This document shows, piece by piece, positions 8,526 through 17,257 of a stretch of DNA of 64,000 bases; position 1 is the first letter of the stretch, and each line of letters begins with the position of its first letter. The position numbers were made by a program, and so were the translations under genes. This DNA is from Acidobacteriota bacterium (lineage in GTDB: Bacteria > Acidobacteriota > Terriglobia > Acidiferrales > UBA7541), in the NCBI GenBank assembly GCA_027307115.1, contig DAHUXN010000028.1, positions 62,001 through 126,000 of the forward strand, given 5' to 3'. Under the pieces are notes generated by a model. The model worked only from the letters and a program-made list of their open reading frames with translations. It was not told the origin of the DNA and searched no databases.

Positions 8526-9740
8526 TCAGTCGAGAGGAGTCCCGACGGTCGCTTCCAATTGTGCAAATGCCTGTTGAACGGCAAGCAAGCTCTGCAAATA
8601 TTGCTCTCGCACCGCCTGCACGTTTTTCTGTGCATCAAGCACCGAAAGAATGTTCGCCTTCCCCGCTTTGTAACTCTCCTCCGCCATGCCCTCGAGTTTA
8701 TCGGCTGCGGGCATCAGCGAATCCTTATACAAGCGCGCTTGCGCCTCGCGCGAATCGAGTTGCAGGAAAGCCGATTCCACGTGCCCCTCGACCGCACGGC
8801 GCGTGGCGGTCGCTTGATCTTCCAGTGCCACCAGGCTCGCGTCCGACTGCGCAATCTCTCCCTGGTAACGCATAAAAATCGGCACTTCCATGCTCACCTG
8901 GCTTCGTGGCCCGTAGCGAAAATTGTGTGGCGAATTGTAGTCCATGCCGAGCGATACAGTGAGATTCGGAATGCGATCAGCCTGATACAGCGCGCGCTGG
9001 CTCTGCTCGATTTTCTCCTGCTGCGTGATCCTTTGAAGATCGTAGTTCGAATTTGCCGCCCGTGTCAGCAAATCGTTCAACGCAGGCTCCGCAGGCAATT
9101 CTTCAAGCGGCGTAATCAAATCCCAATTCGTGGCGGGAGGCTCGTTGAGCAAGGCATCGAGGACGCTGAGCGCGACTTTTTCATCCTGCTGGGCCACTTG
9201 ATAATCCGCCTGCGCCTGCGAAAGCACCAGATCGGCTTGAAAGACCTCCAGTTGCGGCACATCGCCGGTTTCGTATCGCTGCTGGGCAATATCGCGGAGC
9301 CGTTTTGCGAGGTTCACCGCGTCATCTTTCGCGGCGGTAACACCCCGCGCCAGTGCCAGGCCGAAGAAAGCATCGCGAACATTCTGTCGCGTCAACCGTT
9401 CAAGCGCCGCCACGTCGTCGTCGGTCAAGACTCCCTGCGCGCGAGCCAAATCGATGCGGCGCCCGCGCTTCGATCCCAATTCAAGCGGTATGTCGAACCA
9501 CCAGCCTTCGTGCGGATCATCCCGGAGGGCTGTGAAATTCCCGGTCGGATTCGGCCGCTGCCCTGCGATTTTTACCCCCGCGGCGGCGACCGCACGCTGC
9601 GCGCGTGCCGCGATCAAGTCCAGATTTTGCCGGTTGGCCATCTCCAGCGCCTGCGCAAGAGTCAGTTTTTGTGGCTGCTGCTGCGCCGCCGTCGCCAGCG
9701 CCGTCGCGCAAACCAGCACAAGGATCCCAATATATTTCAC
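8526..9740 (-). CDS. TolC-family outer-membrane efflux channel
   Basis: 404 residues from a GTG start at 9740. That start is chosen because GAGGAGGA sits about eight bases upstream and because the protein then begins with a proper signal peptide (VKYIGILVLVCATALATAA). The mature part has the two long alpha-helical repeats of outer-membrane efflux proteins, opening with KLTLAQALEMANRQNLDL. It would form the trimeric exit duct of the tripartite pump encoded by the next two genes. It is first in the pump operon, about 140 bp downstream of the sensor kinase gene. Confidence 0.88.
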   Translation of the reverse strand: MKYIGILVLVCATALATAAQQQPQKLTLAQALEMANRQNLDLIAARAQRAVAAAGVKIAGQRPNPTGNFTALRDDPHEGWWFDIPLELGSKRGRRIDLARAQGVLTDDDVAALERLTRQNVRDAFFGLALARGVTAAKDDAVNLAKRLRDIAQQRYETGDVPQLEVFQADLVLSQAQADYQVAQQDEKVALSVLDALLNEPPATNWDLITPLEELPAEPALNDLLTRAANSNYDLQRITQQEKIEQSQRALYQADRIPNLTVSLGMDYNSPHNFRYGPRSQVSMEVPIFMRYQGEIAQSDASLVALEDQATATRRAVEGHVESAFLQLDSREAQARLYKDSLMPAADKLEGMAEESYKAGKANILSVLDAQKNVQAVREQYLQSLLAVQQAFAQLEATVGTPLD

Positions 9741-9879
9741 GTTGAATGTCCTCCTCTCGCCACGCATTTCCCGGCGGCGAAAGGCTATTGTCGGCAAGCG
9801 CTTGCATAAGCAATGCCTCGACGCGCTCCAGTTTATATGCCTCGTGGTCTGGCAAGCTGAATCGGACATTAATTTTTAT

Positions 9880-11295
9880 TTAGCTTTCTGGCTCGCCGTC
9901 TTTGCCGTTTCGGGGAAATAAAATGGTGAACGTCGAACCCGCGCCCGGCCGGCTCGCGCATTCTATCGATCCGCCTTGCGCGCGCACAATCGCCTGCGCG
10001 ATGGCAAGGCCCAATCCTCCGCTGTGAGCCTCGGTCGCATCGTTTTGAGGTACGCGGTAAAAACGCTCGAAGACATGCGGCAAGTGTTCTGCGGGGATTC
10101 CAACGCCCTGATCCTGAAATCGTACGTTGATGGCGCCGTTTGCCGGAGCCATCTCAACGTGGACTTTGCTTTCTTGGCCGGAATACTTCAGCGCGTTGTC
10201 CAGAAAAATCAAAAACAAGTGTCGCAGAAATATTTCATCGCCCACGTAGGGAACCTCGCGCTCCAATTCGCGCTCGATGGAGATCCGCTTGGCTCGCGCG
10301 CGCGGCGCCACCATGGCGCACGCCTCTTCCAGCACCTCGTTTAGATACAGCGGCTCGCGCTGAAGTCGCAATTGCCCGGCATCCGCCATCGCCAGCGTGA
10401 AAAGCCCTTCTACGATCCGGCTGAGCTTTTTCAGCTCGCTGTCGATCACTTCCAGTGCCCGGTGATATTCCTCCGGCTCGCGCTGTTCCTTGAGCAGCAA
10501 CTCGGTTTCGCCCTGCAGAATACTCAGAGGAGTGCGCAATTCATGCGACGCATCGGAGACGAATTGACGCAGTTGCACCAGCGCGCCTTCCATGCACGCG
10601 AAGAGCTTGTTGAAAGCGTCCGTCAAGCGGCCCAATTCGTCGTCGCGTCCGGTGGAAGCGAGCGGCAAAGCGTCGCGCGGCGCCCCGGCCGAAATCGTCT
10701 CCGACGCGCTCACTTTCACACGTTCGGCCATTTGCGAGGTTTGGTCGGTTAGCGCCGCAATCGGTTCCAGGCTGCGTCCCACGTACCACGCCGCGACGCC
10801 GCCCATAATCAGCAGGCTGCACGGAAACAGAACCAACAGCAGTGCGCGAAAACGCTCCAGCGTTTCGCCGATGTCGCGCGTCGGCATCGCCAGAATCAGA
10901 ATCTCGTCGCCTTTCGCCCGGTGGATGGTCGCTGCTCCGACCCGCAACCGTCCCAGCGCCGCATCACGAATGGTTTGGAGATTTTGCGTGCTGCCGGAGA
11001 AGGGAAGCGCGTGCCGATTCAGATTTTTTGAGAATGCGATTGGCCGGCCGCTTGGATCGAGCGTTTCAAAATATTCGCCCGGAATATCCAGCGCGGCAAC
11101 GTCTTCGTCGTCCGTGTCGGTGGCAAGATCGGCAGCGACCGGCGCTTCCGCTTCTATCAAGCGATGATCAAACTGGCTGTGTACCACGCTCCTCAAGGCC
11201 AGATAGAAGGCGACATACGATCCCGCCAGCAGCACTCCCACGACAATGCAGAACAGCAGCATCATTCGCAGGCGAAGCGAAAGTGCGCGTTTCAT
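9880..11295 (-). CDS. Sensor histidine kinase, CusS/QseC-like
   Basis: 471 residues from the ATG at 11295, which overlaps the regulator stop codon in an ATGA. The order is TM1 (about 10-34), a periplasmic segment of about 115 residues, TM2 (about 150-172), a HAMP linker, a HisKA domain with H251 in SDASHELRTPL, then an ATPase domain with LDNALKYS (N box), DQGVGIP (G1) and GGLGLAIAQAI (G2). It is a complete, membrane-bound class I kinase. It pairs with the OmpR-type regulator encoded immediately upstream and precedes an RND pump, an arrangement typical of envelope-stress or metal/drug sensing systems. The signal is unknown. Confidence 0.9.
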   Translation of the reverse strand: MKRALSLRLRMMLLFCIVVGVLLAGSYVAFYLALRSVVHSQFDHRLIEAEAPVAADLATDTDDEDVAALDIPGEYFETLDPSGRPIAFSKNLNRHALPFSGSTQNLQTIRDAALGRLRVGAATIHRAKGDEILILAMPTRDIGETLERFRALLLVLFPCSLLIMGGVAAWYVGRSLEPIAALTDQTSQMAERVKVSASETISAGAPRDALPLASTGRDDELGRLTDAFNKLFACMEGALVQLRQFVSDASHELRTPLSILQGETELLLKEQREPEEYHRALEVIDSELKKLSRIVEGLFTLAMADAGQLRLQREPLYLNEVLEEACAMVAPRARAKRISIERELEREVPYVGDEIFLRHLFLIFLDNALKYSGQESKVHVEMAPANGAINVRFQDQGVGIPAEHLPHVFERFYRVPQNDATEAHSGGLGLAIAQAIVRAQGGSIECASRPGAGSTFTILFPRNGKDGEPES

Positions 11296-11966
11296 TCCGC
11301 CGCTCCCATTCTGTATCCCACGCCGCGCAGAGTGTGCACTAACTTCGGTCCGTGCCCTTGATCGATTTTCTGCCGCAGTCGGTTGATATACACTTCCACC
11401 AGATTCGTGTCGCTGTCGAAGTGGCTGTCCCACACGTGTTCGATGATTTCGCTGCGCGTCACGGAATCCGGTGAACGCAAAAGCAGCAGTTCGAGCAACG
11501 CAAATTCCTTCGACGTCAGGGGCACGCGCGCCGACCCCCGTATGACGCTTCGTCTGTGACGATCAAGCTCCAAATCGCCGCACCGCAGTTTCGCTTCTCC
11601 CCTCCGGAATCCGCGGCGCACCAGCGCGCGCACGCGCGCCTGCAATTCCGCCAGCGCGAACGGCTTCGTCAAATAATCATCCGCGCCGGCGTCGAGGCCT
11701 TCCACGCGCTGTTCCACAAGGCTCCGCGCCGTCAGCATCAATATGGGGGATTGAATTTCGGCCTGCCTGAGTTTTCGGCACAGTTCAATGCCGCTCATGC
11801 CGGGCAGGCGCACATCCAATAGGATTGCGTCGTAGGGATTTTCAAGCGCCAAGCGAAGCCCGTCTTCGCCAGTTCCCGCGCTATCGACCGCATACGCGTT
11901 TTCGCGCAACGCGCGGGCTACGAAGCTCGCCACCTTCCGCTCGTCTTCGACCAGCAGAATTCGCAT
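11292..11966 (-). CDS. OmpR/PhoB-family response regulator
   Basis: 224 residues: a receiver domain with phospho-acceptor D51 (LLDVRLPG), conserved T (LTARS) and K (TKPFALAEL), followed by a winged-helix DNA-binding domain with the typical LTSKEFALLELLL and a C-terminal LRQKID hairpin. It is translationally coupled to the downstream kinase by a 4-bp overlap and probably controls the RND pump operon that follows. A perfect TATAAT lies 15 bp upstream of the ATG, which implies a very short leader. Confidence 0.93.
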   Translation of the reverse strand: MRILLVEDERKVASFVARALRENAYAVDSAGTGEDGLRLALENPYDAILLDVRLPGMSGIELCRKLRQAEIQSPILMLTARSLVEQRVEGLDAGADDYLTKPFALAELQARVRALVRRGFRRGEAKLRCGDLELDRHRRSVIRGSARVPLTSKEFALLELLLLRSPDSVTRSEIIEHVWDSHFDSDTNLVEVYINRLRQKIDQGHGPKLVHTLRGVGYRMGAAE

Positions 11967-11981
11967 CGCGATACGCTCCGG

Positions 11982-11987
11982 ATTATA
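11982..11987 (-). promoter_or_regulatory. -10 element (TATAAT) for the two-component/efflux block
   Basis: A perfect TATAAT on the minus strand, ending 15 bp before the regulator ATG at 11966. No good -35 box lies 16-18 bp upstream, so it may depend on an activator such as the regulator itself. The predicted transcript would have a leader of only about nine bases. Confidence 0.4.
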
Positions 11988-12037
11988 CGGCTGGATTGCT
12001 CCGTCGAGATGTGTTTTGCCAACCGCGGGCGGCGGAG

Positions 12038-13195
12038 CTACTTTGCCGCGTACTGACGGTGCGCCTGCAGGCGTGTCTGGATCACGCGTAAAATCGAATC
12101 GCGCGCGATCATCCCGATGATATGCCCTTCCTGCAGCACCGGCATTTGATTAACGTCTTCGCGCTGCATGCGTTCAAGCACGCTTGTAACGGGATCATTC
12201 GGCGTTACCCACTGAATTGCGCCTTGGGGCACCATGGCGGCTTGAATCGAAGTATTCGCCCATTCCTCGCGCGGAAAATGTTGCACCTGATGCAGCGTCA
12301 CCAGTCCCACGGCCATGCCGTTGCCCGTCACCACGTGGCAGCGCCGCCCAGTCCGCAGCACTTCCTGGACATAATCTTCCAGCGAAATATCCCGCGCCAC
12401 CGTGGGTACGTCGGGTGACATAATGTCTGCCGCGCTAAGACCCGTCAGCGTATTTCGAATGGCGACCTGTGTATATGTCTCCTGCGCGGCGGAAAGCAGA
12501 TACCAGCCAATGAACGCCAGCCAGAGCCCGCCACTCCAGCCGCCCAGGAATCTTGATACTCCCGAGTCGCGCTCCATAATCGCCCAAATTCCCAGCATGA
12601 TCATCATGTAGGCGAAGATCTGTCCGCTGCGCGACGCAATCTGCGTCGCTCGATCGAAGTTTTTCGTGATGCCCCAGACAATCGCGCGCAGGACTCGCCC
12701 GCCATCCATGGGAAACCCGGGCAGCAGGTTGAACGCTCCGAGGATCAGATTGATTTCGCTCAAATAAAGCGCCGCGAGCTGCAAGGGCCCGCTGGGAGCG
12801 ACCGCGTAAATCCCTAAGAACGCCGCGCCCAACATGAAGCTGACAATCGGCCCGGCAATTGCGATATTGAATTCCTGTAGAGCCGTCTCCGGGTCGCGCG
12901 CGATTCGCGCCAATCCTCCGAAGAAGAACAATGTGATCGAGACAACCGGAATCTTATACCGCAGCGCGATGATGCTGTGCCCCAGCTCATGGAGTATCAG
13001 GGAGCCAAAAAACACTATGCTGACCCCAACGGCGAGGATCCAGTATTGCATCGGAGTCGCGCCTGACTGCAGCGGCAGAATCTGCGTCGCAAGGAAAAAA
13101 GTCAGCAGCGCGAAGATCAGGAAACTAGTGGCATGCAGATAAAGCGGAATCCCGAGGATTCGCCCTATGCGAAGTCCCGTTGTTGGTTGTTGCAT
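12038..13195 (-). CDS. Site-2-protease-like M50 metallopeptidase with CBS pair
   Basis: 385 residues. A membrane core of about six helices carries the zinc motif HELGH (69-73) and the second metal motif in LLPGFPMDGGRVL, both diagnostic of intramembrane S2P/SpoIVFB-type proteases. The C-terminal 140 residues form two CBS domains that could bind adenine nucleotides and tune activity. Such proteases cut membrane-tethered regulators; the substrate here is unknown. The ATG at 13195 is used rather than a TTG at 13231, because the conserved N-terminus of this group starts close to GLRIGRILGIPLYLH. It lies 71 bp upstream of the two-component regulator on the same strand and diverges from the L,D-transpeptidase gene. 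Confidence 0.9.
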   Translation of the reverse strand: MQQPTTGLRIGRILGIPLYLHATSFLIFALLTFFLATQILPLQSGATPMQYWILAVGVSIVFFGSLILHELGHSIIALRYKIPVVSITLFFFGGLARIARDPETALQEFNIAIAGPIVSFMLGAAFLGIYAVAPSGPLQLAALYLSEINLILGAFNLLPGFPMDGGRVLRAIVWGITKNFDRATQIASRSGQIFAYMMIMLGIWAIMERDSGVSRFLGGWSGGLWLAFIGWYLLSAAQETYTQVAIRNTLTGLSAADIMSPDVPTVARDISLEDYVQEVLRTGRRCHVVTGNGMAVGLVTLHQVQHFPREEWANTSIQAAMVPQGAIQWVTPNDPVTSVLERMQREDVNQMPVLQEGHIIGMIARDSILRVIQTRLQAHRQYAAK

Positions 13196-13395
13196 ATTTC
13201 TGGGATAGCCCCCATCTCCAATTATAGCCAAACAGCCACGCTGCGCGTCCTTCTTTCACGCTGTGTCCCGTCGCCCACGCCAAAAGAGTTGCCGCGATCC
13301 CGTATCTCCTTTCATTGCAATGGTTCGCCGATGGAACCCGCCATGCCATATGCACCTGTGAACGCAGTCATAACGTTGCCACACAGGAGGCGGTC

Positions 13396-14043
13396 ATGCG
13401 GCGGGTGCCAGTCGACAGAGGTTCTGAAGAGCTGAAGCTCCGCCTAAGAAAGCACGTTTTGGCGGCATTGGTGGTTCTTGCATCTGTTTTCTCGGCCAGT
13501 GCGGCGGCTCAGGAACAGCCCAGCATGCGCTGCGACAATGCAGCTTCAGCGCCCGTTGCCACCGAGCGACGCATTGTCGTCAGCATCCCGGATCGCGCGC
13601 TCGCCGTCGTCGAAAATGGCCGCGTCGTCCTGAGATTTCGCGTTTCCGTCGGAGCGCCCGAGAGTCCCAGCCCTGCGGGCGAGTACCGCGTCATTAATCG
13701 GGTCACGAATCCCGTCTACTACCATCCCGGCGAAGTGATTCCCGCCGGTCCTGATAATCCCGTCGGCCCGCGGTGGATCGGCTTGAACATCAAGGGTTAC
13801 GGCATTCACGGCACCAACGAGCCACGCCTTATCGGACGGGATGTTTCGCACGGATGCATTCGCCTTCGCAATCGCGACGTGAAAAAGCTATTCGCACGCG
13901 TCCGCGTGGGTGACGTTGTCGAACTTCATGCCACCCGCGACGCCGAGACGGCCGATCTTTTCGGCACGAGCCTGCCCAGCGTGTTACTTGCATCGGCGAT
14001 GGAGCCAAAGGCAGAAATGTCGGCGCAAACGAATTCTCGCTGA
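13396..14043 (+). CDS. Exported L,D-transpeptidase (YkuD family)
   Basis: 215 residues from the ATG at 13396, with AGGAGG at 13385-13390. An N-terminal hydrophobic segment (about 19-38, ending SASAAAQ) is a signal peptide. The YkuD domain spans about 58-175, with catalytic H138 in GIHGTNEP and C154 in SHGCIRLRN. It should form 3-3 cross-links in peptidoglycan or anchor proteins to it. Length is close to that of minimal periplasmic family members, with no peptidoglycan-binding domain. The next two genes on this strand encode a small membrane protein and an SPFH protein, so an envelope role is shared. Confidence 0.9.
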   Translation: MRRVPVDRGSEELKLRLRKHVLAALVVLASVFSASAAAQEQPSMRCDNAASAPVATERRIVVSIPDRALAVVENGRVVLRFRVSVGAPESPSPAGEYRVINRVTNPVYYHPGEVIPAGPDNPVGPRWIGLNIKGYGIHGTNEPRLIGRDVSHGCIRLRNRDVKKLFARVRVGDVVELHATRDAETADLFGTSLPSVLLASAMEPKAEMSAQTNSR

Positions 14044-14088
14044 TCCTTGGGTTCACTGGGCGGCGAAAGGATGGAAGGAGAGACGAAA

Positions 14089-14268
14089 ATGAGCGCGACA
14101 ATTGCACCACCAATAACATTCGCAATCCTGACCAGCAGCGTTGCCGCGTCTGTCGCCGTCGCATTCGGTCTCGAATGGCTGTGCTTGCGAAGTCTGATGG
14201 CGCTTATGCCCGCGCGCCAGACACCAGACCGGCCTGCGATGTTCACGCCGCAGTCGAAACAAAATTAA
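14089..14268 (+). CDS. Small single-helix membrane protein, unknown function
   Basis: 59 residues from the ATG at 14089, preceded by AAGGAG at a suitable distance. One hydrophobic stretch (about 8-32) is followed by a basic, Pro-rich tail. It lies between the L,D-transpeptidase and the SPFH gene on the same strand, with gaps of 45 and 58 bp. I do not recognise a family. The good ribosome-binding site and the hydrophobic helix favour a real gene over a chance ORF. Confidence 0.5.
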   Translation: MSATIAPPITFAILTSSVAASVAVAFGLEWLCLRSLMALMPARQTPDRPAMFTPQSKQN

Positions 14269-14326
14269 CAGAAGCTTTGGTTTTGGGACGAAAGAAGCAG
14301 GACGCATTAAAAGGGGGAGAACGAGG

Positions 14327-15682
14327 ATGATTTTCCTACGACATTTGCTCATGGCAGCGGGAATCGGCCTGCTGCTCGTCGCCGCGGCCATCGCCGCTTA
14401 CGACCTGATCTACTCCTACGAACTCGATCGCTTGGTGCGACGCGTGTTTTCAAAGAATCCGCCGGAGGAAACCGCCAAGCCGCGTCCGAGAATCTCTATT
14501 CGCTGGCATGACGCCGGCAAAATTGCAGGAGCGGCTGTAGTCGCGTTGCTCATCGCACTGAGTATTGTCGTGGTGCCTGACGGTTCCGCCGGTGTGCGTG
14601 TGAGCCAGATCTCCGGCATCCGTCCCGGGACGCTCTACGCTGGCGTTCATCTCGTCGTCCCGTTCATCGAGCGCGTATCCGTCTACGACATTCGCGAACA
14701 AGTCTTCGCCACCTCCGCGCAAGACGACGCGAAGCCGCACGAAACCGTGCTGAAAGTCGAGGCACGCGAAGGTCTGCCGCTCGGTTTGTCTGTTCTGGTC
14801 GATTATCGGTTGGACGCCAGCCGTCTCGACTACGTCGAAGCAAATCTGCCGCAGCCCATCGGTGAAGAGATTGTCGGGCCCGTCGTCGAAAGCGCCTTTC
14901 GCGAAGTCGCTCCTGATTATGTTGTGCGCGATGTCTTCTCCGTCAAGCGCGATGAATTTCGGCAGCGCGTCGCCGGACTTATCACCACGCATCTCGCGCA
15001 AGACGCCATCGTTGTCAAGGAAGTCCTCGTCCGCCGCATCGTTCTGCCGCCGGAATATGCGCAGGGCCTCGAAAACATTCTCTTGAAAGAACAACAAAGC
15101 GACCAAATGAACTTCGAGCAGGAAATCGAGCAGAAGCGCGTGAAAATCGCGGAGTATCAAGCCGACGAAAACAAAGTCCGCCAAGTGAAGCAAGCCGAAG
15201 CCACCGCGCAATCTCGCGTCATCGCCGCGAGAGCGGAATCCGACGCCATGCAGTACACGCTGCCGCTCAAGCAAAAGCAAATCGAGCAGGCGCGCCTGGA
15301 AGCAAAGGCCCGCAAGGAAGCCACCATCGAAAACGCGCAAGCAGAAGCGCAGGCCAAGGTTATCGACAGCCAGGCCGAGCAGCAGAGTCAGGAACTGCTT
15401 GCGAAAGCCGACGCGAACCGCATACGCATTACGGGCGCCGCCGAGGCGGAGCGTTTGCAGCTCGAAGCCACGGCCCTGCGCGGCAATCCACTGCTCATTC
15501 AGAAAATCGTCGCGGAAAAACTTTCCGACAAAGTGCGCATCATGATGGTGCCAATGGACGGCAAATTTTTCTTCACCAATGGCGTGTTCGATGCACCGCT
15601 TGGCGCCGCGGACCCGCCCTCGGGCAGAAGCGCCGACGCATCCGGCGCGCAGGCAGGCGCCCAGTCAAGCGGACGCCCATGA
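14327..15682 (+). CDS. SPFH/band 7 (prohibitin-like) membrane protein
   Basis: 451 residues. Two hydrophobic segments (about 5-25 and 64-84) anchor it. An SPFH domain follows (about 85-260, with GIRPGTLYAGVHLVVPFIERV and a DIREQVF strand), then a long Ala/Glu/Gln-rich coiled coil (about 255-385). The tail is rich in Gly, Ala and Ser. Such proteins form large membrane-associated rings that organise microdomains or control membrane proteases; the start of the SPFH domain is closest to prohibitins. AAAGGGGGAG upstream of the ATG supports the start. It is the last gene before a 213-bp gap in which I see no gene, only a GC-rich inverted repeat near 15750-15780. Confidence 0.88.
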   Translation: MIFLRHLLMAAGIGLLLVAAAIAAYDLIYSYELDRLVRRVFSKNPPEETAKPRPRISIRWHDAGKIAGAAVVALLIALSIVVVPDGSAGVRVSQISGIRPGTLYAGVHLVVPFIERVSVYDIREQVFATSAQDDAKPHETVLKVEAREGLPLGLSVLVDYRLDASRLDYVEANLPQPIGEEIVGPVVESAFREVAPDYVVRDVFSVKRDEFRQRVAGLITTHLAQDAIVVKEVLVRRIVLPPEYAQGLENILLKEQQSDQMNFEQEIEQKRVKIAEYQADENKVRQVKQAEATAQSRVIAARAESDAMQYTLPLKQKQIEQARLEAKARKEATIENAQAEAQAKVIDSQAEQQSQELLAKADANRIRITGAAEAERLQLEATALRGNPLLIQKIVAEKLSDKVRIMMVPMDGKFFFTNGVFDAPLGAADPPSGRSADASGAQAGAQSSGRP

Positions 15683-15895
15683 AAGTTCCCGGCCGGCTTA
15701 GCGGTCGGTGCAGTCGGGTAACTGCTGGTAAAACCCCCTGTGGGTGGCTTGGCCGCCGCCGCGGTCATGCCACCCGCCAGCGGTTTCACCGTGCGCGGCC
15801 GTCGCTCGAAACGACACACAGCCAGCGCGAACATCCGGAAGCAAAAATGCGCTGTGCTATCATTGCGCCACGTCGCGCTTTCGTGACGCAACTCG

Positions 15896-17257
15896 ATGCG
15901 GCCCTTCCGCCGAATTTGTGCGCTGCTTTCGCTCTTCGCATTTTCATTCCCTGTTTTTGCCGCGTCGCAGTCGGCCGCGCAGTCAGTCCCACCGATTCGC
16001 GCACAATCATCATCGCAATCTTCAACACAACCGCTCGCGCAGCCTTCGCCGCAATCCGCGCCGAAACTCGTTGCCGAATCACAAAAGGATGACCCCTTGG
16101 CCGCTGCCGCTCGTGAACTCGCCCGCAAAGTCGCGGCCTCGGTGGGTGCGGCCATTCAAGGCAAGCTCACCATCGCGCCGAATTTCGTCAATTTATCCTC
16201 GCTCTCTGCTTTCGAATTCCAGAAAGCCTGCGGCGCCTTCCATGACGAAATCGAGCAACAGACCAAGACCTTCCGTGCGACAAGTTCCCAAGAAATCGCG
16301 GCTGCTTCCGTCAACGTCACGCTCGCGGAAGACCTTCATGGCTTTTTGTGGGTTGCTCGAGTTACGCAAGGCCAGTCGCAACAAACCGTCTTCGTCTCTG
16401 TCGCCCGCGAACTGGTAGCCCAGGAGAGCCAGCCCAGCCCTTCCGTCACTCTGCAAAAGGAATTTCTGCTCAGCCAGTCCGAGCCGATTCTCGATGCGGG
16501 TCTTCTGGCAGTCTCACCCGGTTCTACGCCGAGCCTTCTTGTCTTGCAGCCCAATCGCATCGCACTCTTCGCACAGGAGAACGGCGCGTGGCGGCTTCAA
16601 TTCGAGACCCCCATCGCGCACGCAGCCCCGTGGCCGCGCGACGTCCGCGGACGCCTGCAACAAGGAGGTGCCGGAGAAGAAGCCGTGCTTCCCGGCGTCA
16701 CCTGCAACATCACCGTAAGCAGCGCCTTATCTGCATCCTGCAAGCCCGGCAATGCCGGCTGGCTATTCTCCTTGGGTTTTCTTCGCGCTTTCACTCTGCT
16801 GCCGACGGCTGCCGCGAACGGGGACACTTTCACTTTCCCGGCTCTGGGGTCCCAAGAGTTCTCCTCAGTGGCCGTTATCGCACCGCCCGTGTCTTCCGGC
16901 GCGTCAGTTCCCGTAATCGCCACGACGTCCGATGGTCGTGCGCTTCTCTTCGAGGGATCCTCCACGCCCGTCACTTCTTTTAACAATTGGGGCAGCGATG
17001 TTGCCGTGCTTTACGCGGCCGACCGCACTCTGTGGCCGTTGTTGGTAACGCGCGACGGCGATTGGACTGCTCCCGATTCGGTTAGGGCTTTCGACATCAT
17101 CGACCGCCAGCCCGTCGCCATCAGCGGCGAAATCAACTTCGACGGTCCGATCACGGCGCTTTGGTCCGAGGATGAAAATACCGTCCTCGCGGTCTCGCGC
17201 AATCTAAAAACAGGAATGTATGAGGCGTACTTCATCCGCGCGGTCTACAACCAGTAG
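15896..17257 (+). CDS. Exported protein of unknown function, first gene of a sensory operon
   Basis: 453 residues with a signal peptide (residues 1-23, ending PVFAASQS), then a low-complexity Ser/Gln/Pro stretch (about 24-60) and a large domain rich in beta strands. I do not recognise the family; recurrent short strands such as SLLVLQPNRIALF and RALLFEGSS would fit a beta-propeller (a guess). The gene overlaps the next one, a solute-binding protein, by 38 bp, and the group continues into a histidine kinase and a sigma54 activator. That context suggests an extracytoplasmic role connected with the signal sensed by the kinase. Confidence 0.75.
   Translation: MRPFRRICALLSLFAFSFPVFAASQSAAQSVPPIRAQSSSQSSTQPLAQPSPQSAPKLVAESQKDDPLAAAARELARKVAASVGAAIQGKLTIAPNFVNLSSLSAFEFQKACGAFHDEIEQQTKTFRATSSQEIAAASVNVTLAEDLHGFLWVARVTQGQSQQTVFVSVARELVAQESQPSPSVTLQKEFLLSQSEPILDAGLLAVSPGSTPSLLVLQPNRIALFAQENGAWRLQFETPIAHAAPWPRDVRGRLQQGGAGEEAVLPGVTCNITVSSALSASCKPGNAGWLFSLGFLRAFTLLPTAAANGDTFTFPALGSQEFSSVAVIAPPVSSGASVPVIATTSDGRALLFEGSSTPVTSFNNWGSDVAVLYAADRTLWPLLVTRDGDWTAPDSVRAFDIIDRQPVAISGEINFDGPITALWSEDENTVLAVSRNLKTGMYEAYFIRAVYNQ

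Noticed and set aside
15679-16418. Overlapping plus-strand ORFs between the SPFH gene and the exported protein
   Set aside because: They overlap the better-supported gene at 15896 in other frames, are Arg/Ser-rich and lack ribosome sites or motifs.
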